Assembly (NCBI RefSeq): GCF_036924645.1
Contig: NZ_JAZHRX010000001.1
Coordinates: 4,243,501-4,307,500 of the forward strand
Direction: 5' to 3'
Origin: Bradyrhizobium sp. AZCC 2176
GTDB lineage: Bacteria > Pseudomonadota > Alphaproteobacteria > Rhizobiales > Xanthobacteraceae
DNA: 64,000 nucleotides
Part shown: positions 26,618 through 34,939 of the stretch, in pieces
How the letters are laid out: every line of letters begins with the position of its first letter
Numbering within the stretch: the first letter of the stretch is position 1
The notes under the pieces: model-generated
Told to the model about the DNA's origin: nothing
The model's database searches: none
The model's input: only the letters and a program-made list of their open reading frames with translations
Made by a program: the position numbers and the translations under genes

Positions 26618-27832
26618 TCAAGCATCGAGCTCTCGCTCCAGCGGGTTCTCTTGCACGTCGAGCCGCATTACGTACAGCGTTGCAAGCAAGGCCATTCCCG
26701 AGGACAGGAGCATCATTGCTAACAGGGTTGGGGCCGCATTCGCTTCGGTCAGAACCGCGCCCGTGATTGCCGACAGGAGTGCCCCGCCGCCCATCGTCAG
26801 CGCAGCCGACAGCCCCGACGCGCTGCCTGCAAGTTCTGACCGAACAGAGACGACACCGGCATTGCTGCTCGGGATCGCCAATCCGTTGCCGAGACCAACG
26901 CAGGCACAGGCGCCGAAATACATCGGCAAATTCACCGCGTCATAGAAGCAAAGCAGGATTCCCAAAACCAGGCCCACACACGCCACCAATCCGCCCATCA
27001 GCATCATCGTCGTGAGCCCATAACGTTCGGAGAAGCGGCCGCACAGAAAGCTGCCGAGAACAAAACCGACCGTGATGGTTCCCATATAGAAACCGAGCTC
27101 CGCGGTGGAAATCCGGAACGTGGAGACAGCGACAAGCGACGCTCCGCCAATGAAGATGAAGAACGCCCCCCGGGAAAACGTCATGCACAGCGCGTAACCC
27201 CAAAAACGCCCAGATCCCACGAGCTTCGCATATGATCGAAATTGCCGCGCAAACGTAGCCGCGGGTGTTTTGTTGGTTTCCCGCAGATCGAGCCAGCACA
27301 GCGCGAGGGTCGCGCCGCCCATGACGAGAAAGGCCCAGAAACTGGCCCGCCATCCGTACAGCTCATCGAGTGTACCACCCAGCATCGGGGCCAGCATGGG
27401 AGCGACGGCCGAGGCCATTGCCACGTAGCCGATGGAGCTTGCAGCTTTGTTGCCTGCGGAGAAATCCCGAATAATGGCGACCGAAACGGCGTAAGCAGGG
27501 GCGATGACCGCCTGCATCATGCGGAAGGCGAGAAACACCCAGACGTTGGCCGCCAACAGGCAGCCCAGCGAGGCGACGAGGAAAAGCAGCAGGGCGGCAA
27601 GGATCACAGGTCGCCTGCCGAAGCGATCCGACAACGGCCCCATCACGAGCTGCAGCAAGGCGCTCACGGCCGCGTATACGGCGATGCATAGATTGACGAG
27701 CGCATAGTCCGCCTGAAACTCATGGGCGATGTTTGCCAATGAGGGCAGGAACATGTTGAGAGATACCACCGACAGACCGCTCAGCGCGATCAAGGTCATC
27801 AGGGCCGGCGGGTCTGCGGCTTTCCCTGGCAT
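26618..27832 (-). CDS. MFS exporter, Bcr/CflA-like drug resistance family
   Basis: A protein of 404 residues with twelve predicted membrane segments and the major-facilitator motif A (GPLSDRFGRRPVILAALLLF) between helices 2 and 3. The start MPGKAADPPALMTLIALSGLSVVSLNMFLPSL fits Bcr/CflA antiporters, which export small molecules such as bicyclomycin, chloramphenicol or amino-acid-like compounds. A leader-peptide attenuator lies directly upstream (27877-27978). About 45 bp separate the terminator hairpin from the ATG. Substrate is unknown. Confidence 0.88.
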   Translation of the reverse strand: MPGKAADPPALMTLIALSGLSVVSLNMFLPSLANIAHEFQADYALVNLCIAVYAAVSALLQLVMGPLSDRFGRRPVILAALLLFLVASLGCLLAANVWVFLAFRMMQAVIAPAYAVSVAIIRDFSAGNKAASSIGYVAMASAVAPMLAPMLGGTLDELYGWRASFWAFLVMGGATLALCWLDLRETNKTPAATFARQFRSYAKLVGSGRFWGYALCMTFSRGAFFIFIGGASLVAVSTFRISTAELGFYMGTITVGFVLGSFLCGRFSERYGLTTMMLMGGLVACVGLVLGILLCFYDAVNLPMYFGACACVGLGNGLAIPSSNAGVVSVRSELAGSASGLSAALTMGGGALLSAITGAVLTEANAAPTLLAMMLLSSGMALLATLYVMRLDVQENPLERELDA

Positions 27833-27876
27833 GGGTTTCCTCTTCTCAATCTGACAAGCCGGACAGAAACTTGCTC

Positions 27877-27905
27877 AAAAAAAAGCCCCCGAACTTGTCG
27901 GGGGC
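27877..27905 (-). terminator. Intrinsic terminator of an attenuator, before the MFS gene
   Basis: On the minus strand an 8-bp stem (GCCCCCGA / TCGGGGGC, arms 27898-27905 and 27885-27892, 5-nt loop) is followed by eight T residues at 27884-27877. Its 5' arm overlaps the arm of an alternative hairpin (27903-27911 with 27939-27947), so both cannot form together. It lies 45 bp upstream of the exporter ATG, so it would stop transcription before the gene. Confidence 0.85.
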
Positions 27906-27947
27906 GCACGGGGTACCGGCATGGATGCCGTTACCGGTCCATGCGCC
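27903..27947 (-). promoter_or_regulatory. Candidate antiterminator hairpin
   Basis: In the minus-strand transcript GGCGCATGG (27947-27939) can pair with CCGTGCGCC (27911-27903, one G-U pair), extended by ACCGG (27938-27934) with CCGGT (27919-27915). The 3' arm shares three bases (27903-27905) with the terminator stem, so the two folds compete. The 5' arm lies inside the leader-peptide reading frame, so ribosome position would decide the fold. Confidence 0.65.
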
Positions 27948-27978
27948 AGCGCCCTACTACGACGGTTGCGATCGTCAT
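27931..27978 (-). CDS. Leader peptide, 15 residues, Val-rich
   Basis: ATG 27978 to TAA 27931 encodes MTIATVVVGRWRMDR. Three consecutive Val codons (GTC GTA GTA) precede Gly-Arg-Trp-Arg. The frame ends just before the alternative hairpins, the normal layout of a transcription attenuator controlled by ribosome stalling. Val codons would suggest sensing of charged tRNA-Val, but a translation-inhibitor sensor is also possible because the regulated gene is an MFS exporter. No strong ribosome site is visible upstream. Confidence 0.65.
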   Translation of the reverse strand: MTIATVVVGRWRMDR

Positions 27979-28053
27979 CTCAAATATCTCTAATGATCTA
28001 CGCCCAGTGTAGAAACTCGCTCCGTGAGTGTCAACGATCGGCTAGCGCCACGT

Positions 28054-28728
28054 CTAACACCGAACTGATATTTCCAAGCCACCTTGGAAGGGCAGTGTCA
28101 TTGTGGTGAAGCTGTTGGCTGGATCATGTAGAAACGCGAAATAGTCAGCATAAAACCCCCGATGTTGTTTGGTGTTGTCGCACACCACAACCGCGCCTTG
28201 TGAAAGATGTGGCGAAATCAATTCTAATGCAGGTCGCGCCATCGCGATCCAAACATCCATTAGGACGAAGTCGATTGGCCCATCGATCTGCTTTAGGGTT
28301 TCGCGAAGATCGCCTACTCGCAGTTCGATAAAACTACTCAATCCGGCTTGCGCGAAATGTGCCCGTGCAGCCGCCGCTTTGCTTGGCTCATATTCGGTCC
28401 CAATGACCACTCCGTTGCCACCGAATGCATTAACATTGTCGCGCACGGCTGCAGCGAGGTAGATGGTCGACACACCGTACGACGTGCCAACCTCGATGAT
28501 CTTGGAGACTTTTTTCGCGCGGCATAGCTGGTAACAGAACTCCGCCTTGTCGCGATCAAGTGCAACGAGCTTGTCGCTCCGAAAGGCCCTAATTTCTTCT
28601 GCGCTTGGAGAAAGCTCGCTGCTGTCCCGTTTTGCCTCGAATGCCTGGATCAGTGCGGCCTGCTCGTCGCTCTTCGCGTGAAGAGCATCAAGGAAGTCCT
28701 GCAATGCCTGATTGGCAAGTACGGTCAT
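28054..28728 (-). CDS. SAM-dependent methyltransferase, O-methyltransferase-like, TPP-controlled
   Basis: A protein of 224 residues: about 70 helical N-terminal residues, then a class I methyltransferase fold with KIIEVGTSYGVSTIYLA (SAM motif I), VIGTEYEPSKAAAAR (motif II acid) and DFVLMDVWIAM. The arrangement recalls the O-methyltransferase family 3/YrrM group. Its ribosome site, GGGAG, is part of the 3' end of a TPP riboswitch, so translation should fall when thiamine pyrophosphate is plentiful. The natural substrate is unknown; the control suggests a link to thiamine or its precursors. Confidence 0.85.
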   Translation of the reverse strand: MTVLANQALQDFLDALHAKSDEQAALIQAFEAKRDSSELSPSAEEIRAFRSDKLVALDRDKAEFCYQLCRAKKVSKIIEVGTSYGVSTIYLAAAVRDNVNAFGGNGVVIGTEYEPSKAAAARAHFAQAGLSSFIELRVGDLRETLKQIDGPIDFVLMDVWIAMARPALELISPHLSQGAVVVCDNTKQHRGFYADYFAFLHDPANSFTTMTLPFQGGLEISVRC

Positions 28729-28731
28729 GGT

Positions 28732-28812
28732 CTGCTCCCTTCGCTGGCATTACCCAGACAGGTTCAACGGGTGTGATCTCAGCCCGCGTCAAACGGGCAC
28801 CCCGGACGCGCC
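28732..28812 (-). promoter_or_regulatory. TPP riboswitch (THI box)
   Basis: Read on the minus strand, the conserved blocks appear in order: GGGGTGCCC, GGGCTGAGATCACACCCG, TTGAACCTG, TCTGGGTAATGCCAGCG and AAGGGA. These are the P2/P3 and P4/P5 cores of the thiamine pyrophosphate riboswitch, including CUGAGA and the GCGnAGGGA end. The last block doubles as the Shine-Dalgarno site of the methyltransferase ATG at 28728, so ligand binding should hide it. No T-tract terminator lies between it and the gene, which favours translational control. Confidence 0.95.
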
Positions 28813-29144
28813 AACGTTTCAGGTCAACGTATAGCCGTCAAGCATCGCGGTCAGAATGTCTCTTGTGGGTCAAACGCGTCATTTTGGCACCTTGCCTTCA
28901 ACTTCCGGGTCGCCCCCTGGAACGCACATGGCACCGATACCCAGGGTGGTTCGGTGCCATGTCCATGGAAGCACATCGAGACGCCCGCGACATCGGAAAC
29001 AGCTCCTTTGAGCGCAGTGCCAAATCGTAGGCAGTCGAATATTCTCGGGTTACGGCATGAGATAGGTTGCGACTTCATAGCGCCACGGCGAAGCAGTAGT
29101 GCCCATCTTCGTCGGCCGTGGCGCCCTACTGTCGATGCGGAAGC
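28813..29144. other. Gene-free region upstream of the riboswitch
   Basis: About 330 bp between the riboswitch and the 3' end of gspK. It should contain the promoter of the riboswitch transcript on the minus strand. I see no gene, and no terminator for gspK can be named with confidence. Confidence 0.4.
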
Positions 29145-30059
29145 TCAGCTTGCGGCTGCTTCGCGAACGCGCAGGCACGCGCGCGACGTGTCTTGCGGGC
29201 GTTCCGGCCGCGAGCTTGATGGATCGATATCCCCGCGCCGCCATTCGCGAATGACGTAGGGGCGACCGTTTCCGCCCTCCAGCGAGACCAATGCCTCCCG
29301 GATGAAGCGCGTGCCGTCCAAGGCGCTGATATCCGCGCGGATGGTCATGCTGCCGCCCAAGGGCAGCCCTCGTTTGGCGTTCGTCTGCTTCAGTTCGACG
29401 TTGAGCAGTCTCAGCAAGGCGGGGGAGGCGGCTTCCATGTCCGGCTCCGGCCGCCCGGAGCGAACGGTGACGTGGCGAAGCGCTGCCCGAAACAATCGGG
29501 GCGACATGCCGTCGAGCTGATCCAGTTGCATCACGGTGGTGAAGCGTGCCTCGGCAGGCGCTGCGCTCGGCGTGCCCTGCGCCTTCGGTATGCGGAATTC
29601 GGTGATCTGCGCGGCGATGCGCATGCCCCTCGACTGATCGCCGGTGAGCGCGGTGAAGAGGCGGGTCAAGGCGGCCGGGCTCGCCGTGTTCAGGTCGATT
29701 TTTCCGGTCTCTTCCTCGACCGTGATCGTGGCGCGTTCGCCGCCGGGCAATTGGCACCGCAACGGAAAATTGACGGCTTGTTCGGGTGTTGTGGCCAGCG
29801 CCGCGGCGATTGCCAGGTTGACGGCGCTCTCTGCCGCCATCTCGGCTGCCGCGACCGAGGCGTAGTTCGACGATGTCTTGGTGCGGTAACGCGCGCCGAC
29901 GATGACCGCCATTCCAAGCAGCGTAATCAGGCCCAATGTCCAGATCACGGCAACCAGTGCGAAGCCCGATTGTCTGGCCCTAGCGCGGGGCAAAGAAGGG
30001 CATTCCGGCCGGCCAGGGACGGCAAATCGGTTCGTTCGAGCCTTTCGCCGGTTTGCCAC
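29145..30059 (-). CDS. gspK: Type II secretion minor pseudopilin GspK
   Basis: A protein of 304 residues with a basic leader, then the prepilin-like cleavage site and helix G/FALVAVIWTLGLITLLGMAVIV. A SAM-like helical domain contains KIDLNTASPAALTRLFTAL, typical of GspK. It caps the pseudopilus tip with GspI and GspJ. It starts at GTG 30059 and is divergent from gspE, whereas gspK normally follows gspJ on the same strand. The long C-terminal basic segment (RPERPQDTSRACLRVREA) looks unstructured. Confidence 0.88.
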   Translation of the reverse strand: MANRRKARTNRFAVPGRPECPSLPRARARQSGFALVAVIWTLGLITLLGMAVIVGARYRTKTSSNYASVAAAEMAAESAVNLAIAAALATTPEQAVNFPLRCQLPGGERATITVEEETGKIDLNTASPAALTRLFTALTGDQSRGMRIAAQITEFRIPKAQGTPSAAPAEARFTTVMQLDQLDGMSPRLFRAALRHVTVRSGRPEPDMEAASPALLRLLNVELKQTNAKRGLPLGGSMTIRADISALDGTRFIREALVSLEGGNGRPYVIREWRRGDIDPSSSRPERPQDTSRACLRVREAAAS

Positions 30060-30217
30060 GTCGATAAGCCTTGCTGGGACGGCCAGGCGGCCTGACCTCG
30101 CGTCATCAGCCGATATTTACGCAGGAATGGCAAACAAAGCGTCAAACAGCTTGTGTTAATCAAAACCCCCTAGAATCGCGCCGACGGAGAAGCCCCGCGA
30201 GACCGCCGAGCGCGCGA

Positions 30218-31999
30218 ATGTCATTCGATATCCAGCAATTGTTGCGCCCGGCCGCGCCTTCGAGCCGGGGAACGGAATTGCCGAGGCCACGGGACGCCGG
30301 CTTCGCGCAGGCGTTCTCCGACCTTCTGGTCGGCAAGGACATGGTCGATCCCGCCGCGATCGGCCGGGCCCGGCGGGCCGCAGAAGCTGCTTCCGAGCGT
30401 TTCGATCTTGTGCTGGTCAAACTGGGCCTGATTTCCGAGGCCGACCTCTGTCTGGCCTATGCCACCTATTGCGGTCTGCCACTGATCGAACCTGTGGATC
30501 TCCCGGCCAAGCCCGTCCTGGCGGACCGCTTGCAATTCTCTTTCCTCAAGACCAACCGGATCCTGCCGATCTCGTTCGACGGCCGGCGCCTGTTGATCGC
30601 AACCGCCGATCCCTTTGTCGATGAGTCCGTACAGGCCATCAGCTACATGCTCGACGTGCCCGTCGATCTCGCCGTGATCGCGCCGGCGGAAATCGAGCGC
30701 GCCTTGCGGACGCTGTATCAGGACGCAGCGTCCGAGACGCACGCCGAGGAGACTGACGGCATCGCGATTGCCGGCAACGACGGCAGCGAATTCGACGTCG
30801 AGCGCCTGCGCGATATCGCCAACGAAGCGCCGGTCATCCGGCTGGTCAACCAGATCATCGCGCGAGCCGTCGAGCGCGGCGCGTCCGACGTGCACATTGA
30901 ACCCGGACGCGATGCTGTCGCCGTTCGCTACCGCATCGACGGCTTCCTGCAGCAGGAGCGCCTCGTGCCGGCGACGCTGCGGGCCGCGCTGACGACGCGC
31001 ATGAAGATCATGGCCAAGCTTGATATTGCCGAGCGGCGGCTGCCGCAGGATGGCCGCATCAAGACCGTGGTGCGCGGCGTCGAGATCGACATCCGTGTCT
31101 CGACCTTGCCGACGGTATTCGGTGAAAGCGTCGTGATGAGAATTCTCGACCGAACCCGGGTGGAGCTCGACTTCACCAAGCTCGGGCTAGACGGCAGGAC
31201 GCAGGAATGCCTTCAGCGCCTGATGGCGCTTCCGAACGGCATCATCCTCGTCACCGGCCCAACCGGCAGCGGAAAGACGACGACGCTCTACACCGCCCTG
31301 AAGGATCTCAACCGCCCCGAGCTAAAACTGTTCACCGTGGAAGATCCGATCGAATATCAGCTCTCCGGAATCAACCAGATCCAGGTTCAGCCGCAGATCG
31401 GTCTCGACTTCCCAACGGCGCTTCGCTCGATCCTGCGCCAGGATCCGGACATCGTTATGATCGGCGAAATCCGCGACCTCGAAACCGCGCGCATCGCCAT
31501 CCAGGCGGCGCTGACCGGCCATCTGGTGTTCTCGACCCTGCACACCAACAGCGCGATTGCCGCGATAACGCGCCTGATCGATATCGGACTGGAACGTTAT
31601 TTGCTCGCCTCGACGATTGCGGGCGTGATGGCGCAGCGTCTGGTCAGGAAGCTTTGTCCCGTCTGCGCGCGATCGCATAGCAACAGCGAGCGGGCGCATG
31701 GCAAGCTCAAGATGGCGATAGCAGGCAATCCGCGAATAGATTGGTCGCACAGCCGGGAGCCGGTCGGCTGCGATGCGTGCGGCAACACCGGTTATAGCGG
31801 CCGCACCACGATATCGGAGCTGCTGGTCATCGATGACAGCGTCCGCGAGGCGATCGGACGCAGAAGCCAGGACCAGCGCGCGGTCGAGCAGTTGGCGCGC
31901 GAAGCAGGCTTTCACACGCTCTACGAGGATGGCCTGCTGAAGGTCGGGGCCGGCGAGACTTCGCTCGAAGAAGTTCTTCGCGTCACCCGCGCGTCCTAA
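30218..31999 (+). CDS. gspE: Type II secretion ATPase GspE
   Basis: A protein of 593 residues. An N-terminal GspE domain (residues 30-150) is followed by the ATPase core: Walker A GPTGSGKTTT, the Asp-box ELKLFTVEDPIEY, Walker B IVMIGEIRDLETA and the His box TGHLVFSTLHTN. A zinc-binding tetracysteine pair (CPVC and CDACG) is present. It drives pseudopilus assembly from the cytoplasmic face. ATG 30218 was chosen because the family N-terminus starts here; the frame is open to 30071 in non-family sequence. It heads the gspEFHIJ run. Confidence 0.94.
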   Translation: MSFDIQQLLRPAAPSSRGTELPRPRDAGFAQAFSDLLVGKDMVDPAAIGRARRAAEAASERFDLVLVKLGLISEADLCLAYATYCGLPLIEPVDLPAKPVLADRLQFSFLKTNRILPISFDGRRLLIATADPFVDESVQAISYMLDVPVDLAVIAPAEIERALRTLYQDAASETHAEETDGIAIAGNDGSEFDVERLRDIANEAPVIRLVNQIIARAVERGASDVHIEPGRDAVAVRYRIDGFLQQERLVPATLRAALTTRMKIMAKLDIAERRLPQDGRIKTVVRGVEIDIRVSTLPTVFGESVVMRILDRTRVELDFTKLGLDGRTQECLQRLMALPNGIILVTGPTGSGKTTTLYTALKDLNRPELKLFTVEDPIEYQLSGINQIQVQPQIGLDFPTALRSILRQDPDIVMIGEIRDLETARIAIQAALTGHLVFSTLHTNSAIAAITRLIDIGLERYLLASTIAGVMAQRLVRKLCPVCARSHSNSERAHGKLKMAIAGNPRIDWSHSREPVGCDACGNTGYSGRTTISELLVIDDSVREAIGRRSQDQRAVEQLAREAGFHTLYEDGLLKVGAGETSLEEVLRVTRAS

Positions 32000-32015
32000 A
32001 GGGAGCACCGAGCCC

Positions 32016-33281
32016 TTGGCAACTTTTCACTACAAGGCGTACACGGAACGAGGCGCGGTCACGGCAGGGACGATTGTTGCCGAAGGGCTCGATGCGGCCG
32101 TCGACGCGCTCTATGGCTCGGGGCTGACGCCGTTCGAAACCTACGGCGTGGCCGACCGGACGGCGGAACGACCGAACCTTTCATCGATTTCGTCGCGAGA
32201 CGCCGAAACGTCGATCTGGAAACGCGAACTCGTTCAGTCAAACCGCTTCAGCCTGAAGGAGCTGACAGCGTTTACAGTTGAACTGGCTTCGCTAACCAAT
32301 TCCGGGCTGACGCTCGATGCCGCATTCCGGATCATCGCAGGGCCGGGCGCTGCGCCGAAAACCGCCCGTCTTGCCAACGGGCTTCTCAAGGACGTGCTGG
32401 CCGGATTGCAACTTTCGGAAGCGATGGCGCAACGGCCGGATGTGTTTCCATCGGACTATCGGGCCATTCTGGCCGCCGGCGAAGCCGGAGGGGTTACCGG
32501 GCAGGTCCTCAAGCAGATCGCCGAATTGCTGGCGCGCCGGCTCGAGATCCGCAACAAGATTGCGTCGGCGCTCGTCTATCCCATGATCCTGATCCTGATG
32601 TCGCTGGTATCGGTCGTGGTCATCGTGTTCGTGCTGATACCCAGCATCTCGCCCATCTTCGTCGATGCGGGCCTGCCGCTTCCCGGTATCCTGCATTTCT
32701 TCGAGGAGATTCAGGATAACTGGCTGATGGTCCTGCTGGCGATTGCTCTTTGCGGCGCAGCCGGTTTCGTATTGTGGGGCAAGGCGAAGCAAAATCCGGA
32801 AGTCATGCTCGGCGCCGATCGTTTGAAATGCTCGCTGCCGGTGATTGGTGCGCTGATTCGAAACCGCGAGGCCGGAGGCTTTGCGCGGGCGCTCGGCACG
32901 CTGCTCGTCGCAAGGGTGCCGTTGATGTCCGCGATGCAAACCGCGCGGGCGCTGGTTACCAACCGGCACCTGAATGCGCTCTACGAGGCCGCCATCAAGC
33001 GTGTTCCGGAAGGCACGCCGCTGCACCGCGCCTTCGAGGGGGACGGTCTGTTGCCGCCCGCATCGCTTCGTCTCGTGGCCGTCGGAGAGGAGTCCGGTCA
33101 GCTCGGCCTCATGCTCATTCAGGTGGCCAGCGTGATCGAGGCCGACCTGCAGCGCCGCATCGAACGCATGGTCGGCCTGCTGACGCCGGCTTTGACGCTT
33201 CTCATCGGCGGAAGCATCGGTGGGCTCATCATGCATGTGATGAGCGCCGTGCTGTCGATCAACAATCTCGCATTCCAATGA
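32016..33281 (+). CDS. gspF: Type II secretion inner-membrane platform protein GspF
   Basis: A protein of 421 residues starting at TTG 32016 (MATFHYKAYTERG) behind AGGGAG. It contains two repeated GspF domains (FTVELASLTNSGLTLDAAFRI and RALGTLLVARVPLMSAMQ) and three membrane helices, including YPMILILMSLVSVVVIVFVLIPSI and the C-terminal LTLLIGGSIGGLIMHVM. It anchors GspE and the growing pseudopilus in the inner membrane. Its stop overlaps the gspH start by 4 bp. Confidence 0.93.
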   Translation: MATFHYKAYTERGAVTAGTIVAEGLDAAVDALYGSGLTPFETYGVADRTAERPNLSSISSRDAETSIWKRELVQSNRFSLKELTAFTVELASLTNSGLTLDAAFRIIAGPGAAPKTARLANGLLKDVLAGLQLSEAMAQRPDVFPSDYRAILAAGEAGGVTGQVLKQIAELLARRLEIRNKIASALVYPMILILMSLVSVVVIVFVLIPSISPIFVDAGLPLPGILHFFEEIQDNWLMVLLAIALCGAAGFVLWGKAKQNPEVMLGADRLKCSLPVIGALIRNREAGGFARALGTLLVARVPLMSAMQTARALVTNRHLNALYEAAIKRVPEGTPLHRAFEGDGLLPPASLRLVAVGEESGQLGLMLIQVASVIEADLQRRIERMVGLLTPALTLLIGGSIGGLIMHVMSAVLSINNLAFQ

Positions 33282-33718
33282 AACGCCCCGCACGATCGTC
33301 AGCCGGGTTCACGCTGGCCGAATTGCTGGTGGTCATCGGGATCATCGCGCTCGTCCTTGCCGGCACGCTGTCCGCCAAACCGAAGGCCGTGGCCACGCGT
33401 GTCGCCGTTACTGCCCGCTCTGTTACGGCGACGCTTCAGCTTGCTCGTGCGCAGGCGATGTCGAGCAATGCCGAAACGCTGTTCCGGCTCGACGTGGAGA
33501 AAGGCCGCTTCGGCTTGCCGAATTCCATGCACAGTATGCCGCGCGGAATGATTGCCGCGGTGGTAGTTGCCGAGACGGAGCGCTCAGGCGAGCTTGGCGG
33601 TATCAGATTTTACCCGGACGGCCAGTCTTCCGGCGGCGAGATCGCGCTGATGCTGGAGGGGCGATCGGCGCGCATCGCCGTCAACTGGCTGACCGGCGAA
33701 CCACGGTTGATCCAATGA
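33278..33718 (+). CDS. gspH: Type II secretion minor pseudopilin GspH
   Basis: A protein of 146 residues from ATG 33278 (ATGA overlap with gspF). The class III leader MKRPARSSAG is followed by FTLAELLVVIGIIALVLAGTL, with the conserved Glu at +5. The C-terminal beta part IRFYPDGQSSGGEIAL is GspH-like. It is cleaved and N-methylated by the prepilin peptidase, then packed near the pseudopilus tip. Confidence 0.9.
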   Translation: MKRPARSSAGFTLAELLVVIGIIALVLAGTLSAKPKAVATRVAVTARSVTATLQLARAQAMSSNAETLFRLDVEKGRFGLPNSMHSMPRGMIAAVVVAETERSGELGGIRFYPDGQSSGGEIALMLEGRSARIAVNWLTGEPRLIQ

Positions 33719-34161
33719 TGCGCGCGCGTTCCAGGCGAGTGTTTGTCAGGCGCAGCGGCGAACGCGGATTTGCGCTCATCGAGATCCTCGTTGCCTTCGT
33801 CATCCTGGCGCTGGGGCTCGGTGCCATATCGACCGGCGTGGCGGTGGCGATGCGTTCCGATGCACGCACGCAGGCCAATCGCGCCGCGCTGCGCGTTGCG
33901 CAGTCCCGTCTCGAAGCCGCCGGCATTTCCGAGGTGCTTGCGACGGGCTACCGCGAAGGCGTGATCGCGAACAGATTCCGGTGGCGGCAGACCGTCACCG
34001 AACTTCGTCCCGCCAGCGACACGCGCCCGGAGCAAGGCGCGCGGCCGGCGCCCGCAAATGGCGCATTGAGGTCCTTCTGGGTCGAAATAGCCGTTGAGGC
34101 GCCGGACGGCACCGCCACCAGGCTCGCAGCGTTGAAGCTTGCGTCAGGGACGAAGCAATGA
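33715..34161 (+). CDS. gspI: Type II secretion minor pseudopilin GspI
   Basis: A protein of 148 residues with a basic leader ending in G and the helix FALIEILVAFVILALGLGAI, carrying the +5 Glu. It overlaps gspH by 4 bp and gspJ by 4 bp, the usual order H-I-J. It forms the core of the tip complex with GspJ and GspK. The C-terminal domain is short and beta-rich (WVEIAVEAPDGT), as expected. Confidence 0.9.
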   Translation: MMRARSRRVFVRRSGERGFALIEILVAFVILALGLGAISTGVAVAMRSDARTQANRAALRVAQSRLEAAGISEVLATGYREGVIANRFRWRQTVTELRPASDTRPEQGARPAPANGALRSFWVEIAVEAPDGTATRLAALKLASGTKQ

Positions 34162-34802
34162 CGCGCGTGGTCCGCAACCGGTTAATTGCCCGGGTTGGCG
34201 CCCGCCGGAGCGGCGAGCAGGGGTTGACGCTGATCGAGTTGCTGTTGTCGCTCGCCATTCTGGCGATCCTGACGGGCTTTCTGGCCGGCGGCTTGTCGAT
34301 GGGCCGGCGGGCATTTGCCGTCGACCGTGCCAGCGAGATCGGAAGCGAGACCAGTGCTGCGATCCAGACCATAGCTGCGCTCGTGGGGGCGGCGCTCCCG
34401 GTCCGGTTTGACGGGGCAGGCACAAAAGACGCCATCGGGTTCGACGGTCGCGGCGAGGCGATCGTCTTCGTAGGCTTGAGCGAGGGACGGTCACTGCGCG
34501 GCGGGCCGCACAAGATCGTCTTGCGGCGGAGTGGAGGGGATATCGTCGCGGACTTCGTACCGCTTACCGGGGCGCGTTCGAAGGATAGCCTTGAGCCGGC
34601 ACCGGCCCGGGTCGTGGTGCTCAGCGGCGTGCGTGAAATCCGTATTGGGTATTTTGGTACCGTCGACCCCAAGGTCAAGCCGGCTTGGCGCTCCGATTGG
34701 ATTCGCGCCGAGCGGCTGCCCGATCTGGTTTCGATCCGGATCGAATTTGAGGACGAGCGGCGTAACGAGCCTGCCACCATCGTGGCGCTGCGTCAGGGCT
34801 AA
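34158..34802 (+). CDS. gspJ: Type II secretion minor pseudopilin GspJ
   Basis: A protein of 214 residues with the leader ending RRSGEQG, then LTLIELLLSLAILAILTGFL with the +5 Glu, and a longer C-terminal domain (VVVLSGVREIRIGYFG, VSIRIEFED). It is the last gene of the compact gsp run. An acyltransferase on the opposite strand follows, where gspK and gspL would be expected. Confidence 0.88.
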   Translation: MTRVVRNRLIARVGARRSGEQGLTLIELLLSLAILAILTGFLAGGLSMGRRAFAVDRASEIGSETSAAIQTIAALVGAALPVRFDGAGTKDAIGFDGRGEAIVFVGLSEGRSLRGGPHKIVLRRSGGDIVADFVPLTGARSKDSLEPAPARVVVLSGVREIRIGYFGTVDPKVKPAWRSDWIRAERLPDLVSIRIEFEDERRNEPATIVALRQG

Positions 34803-34939
34803 AGCCTTCCGACTTCACGCGCTCGCGGGTGGTGGCTCAATTGCCGCCAAAACCAGCGCAGGAACATCGCCCGAGTTGGTCGTCTTCAATCCTGATATTT
34901 CATTACACCTGATTCATTGTGATGGGGACGGTCAAGCGT

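Noticed and set aside
26376..26945. 189-codon plus frame at the 3' end of the MFS gene
   Set aside because: Overlaps the MFS gene and is Ser/Arg/Pro-rich; the free 26334-26617 part alone is too short to support a gene.
32292..33293. 333-codon open frame antisense to gspF
   Set aside because: gspF is certain; the antisense frame is highly charged and low in hydrophobics.
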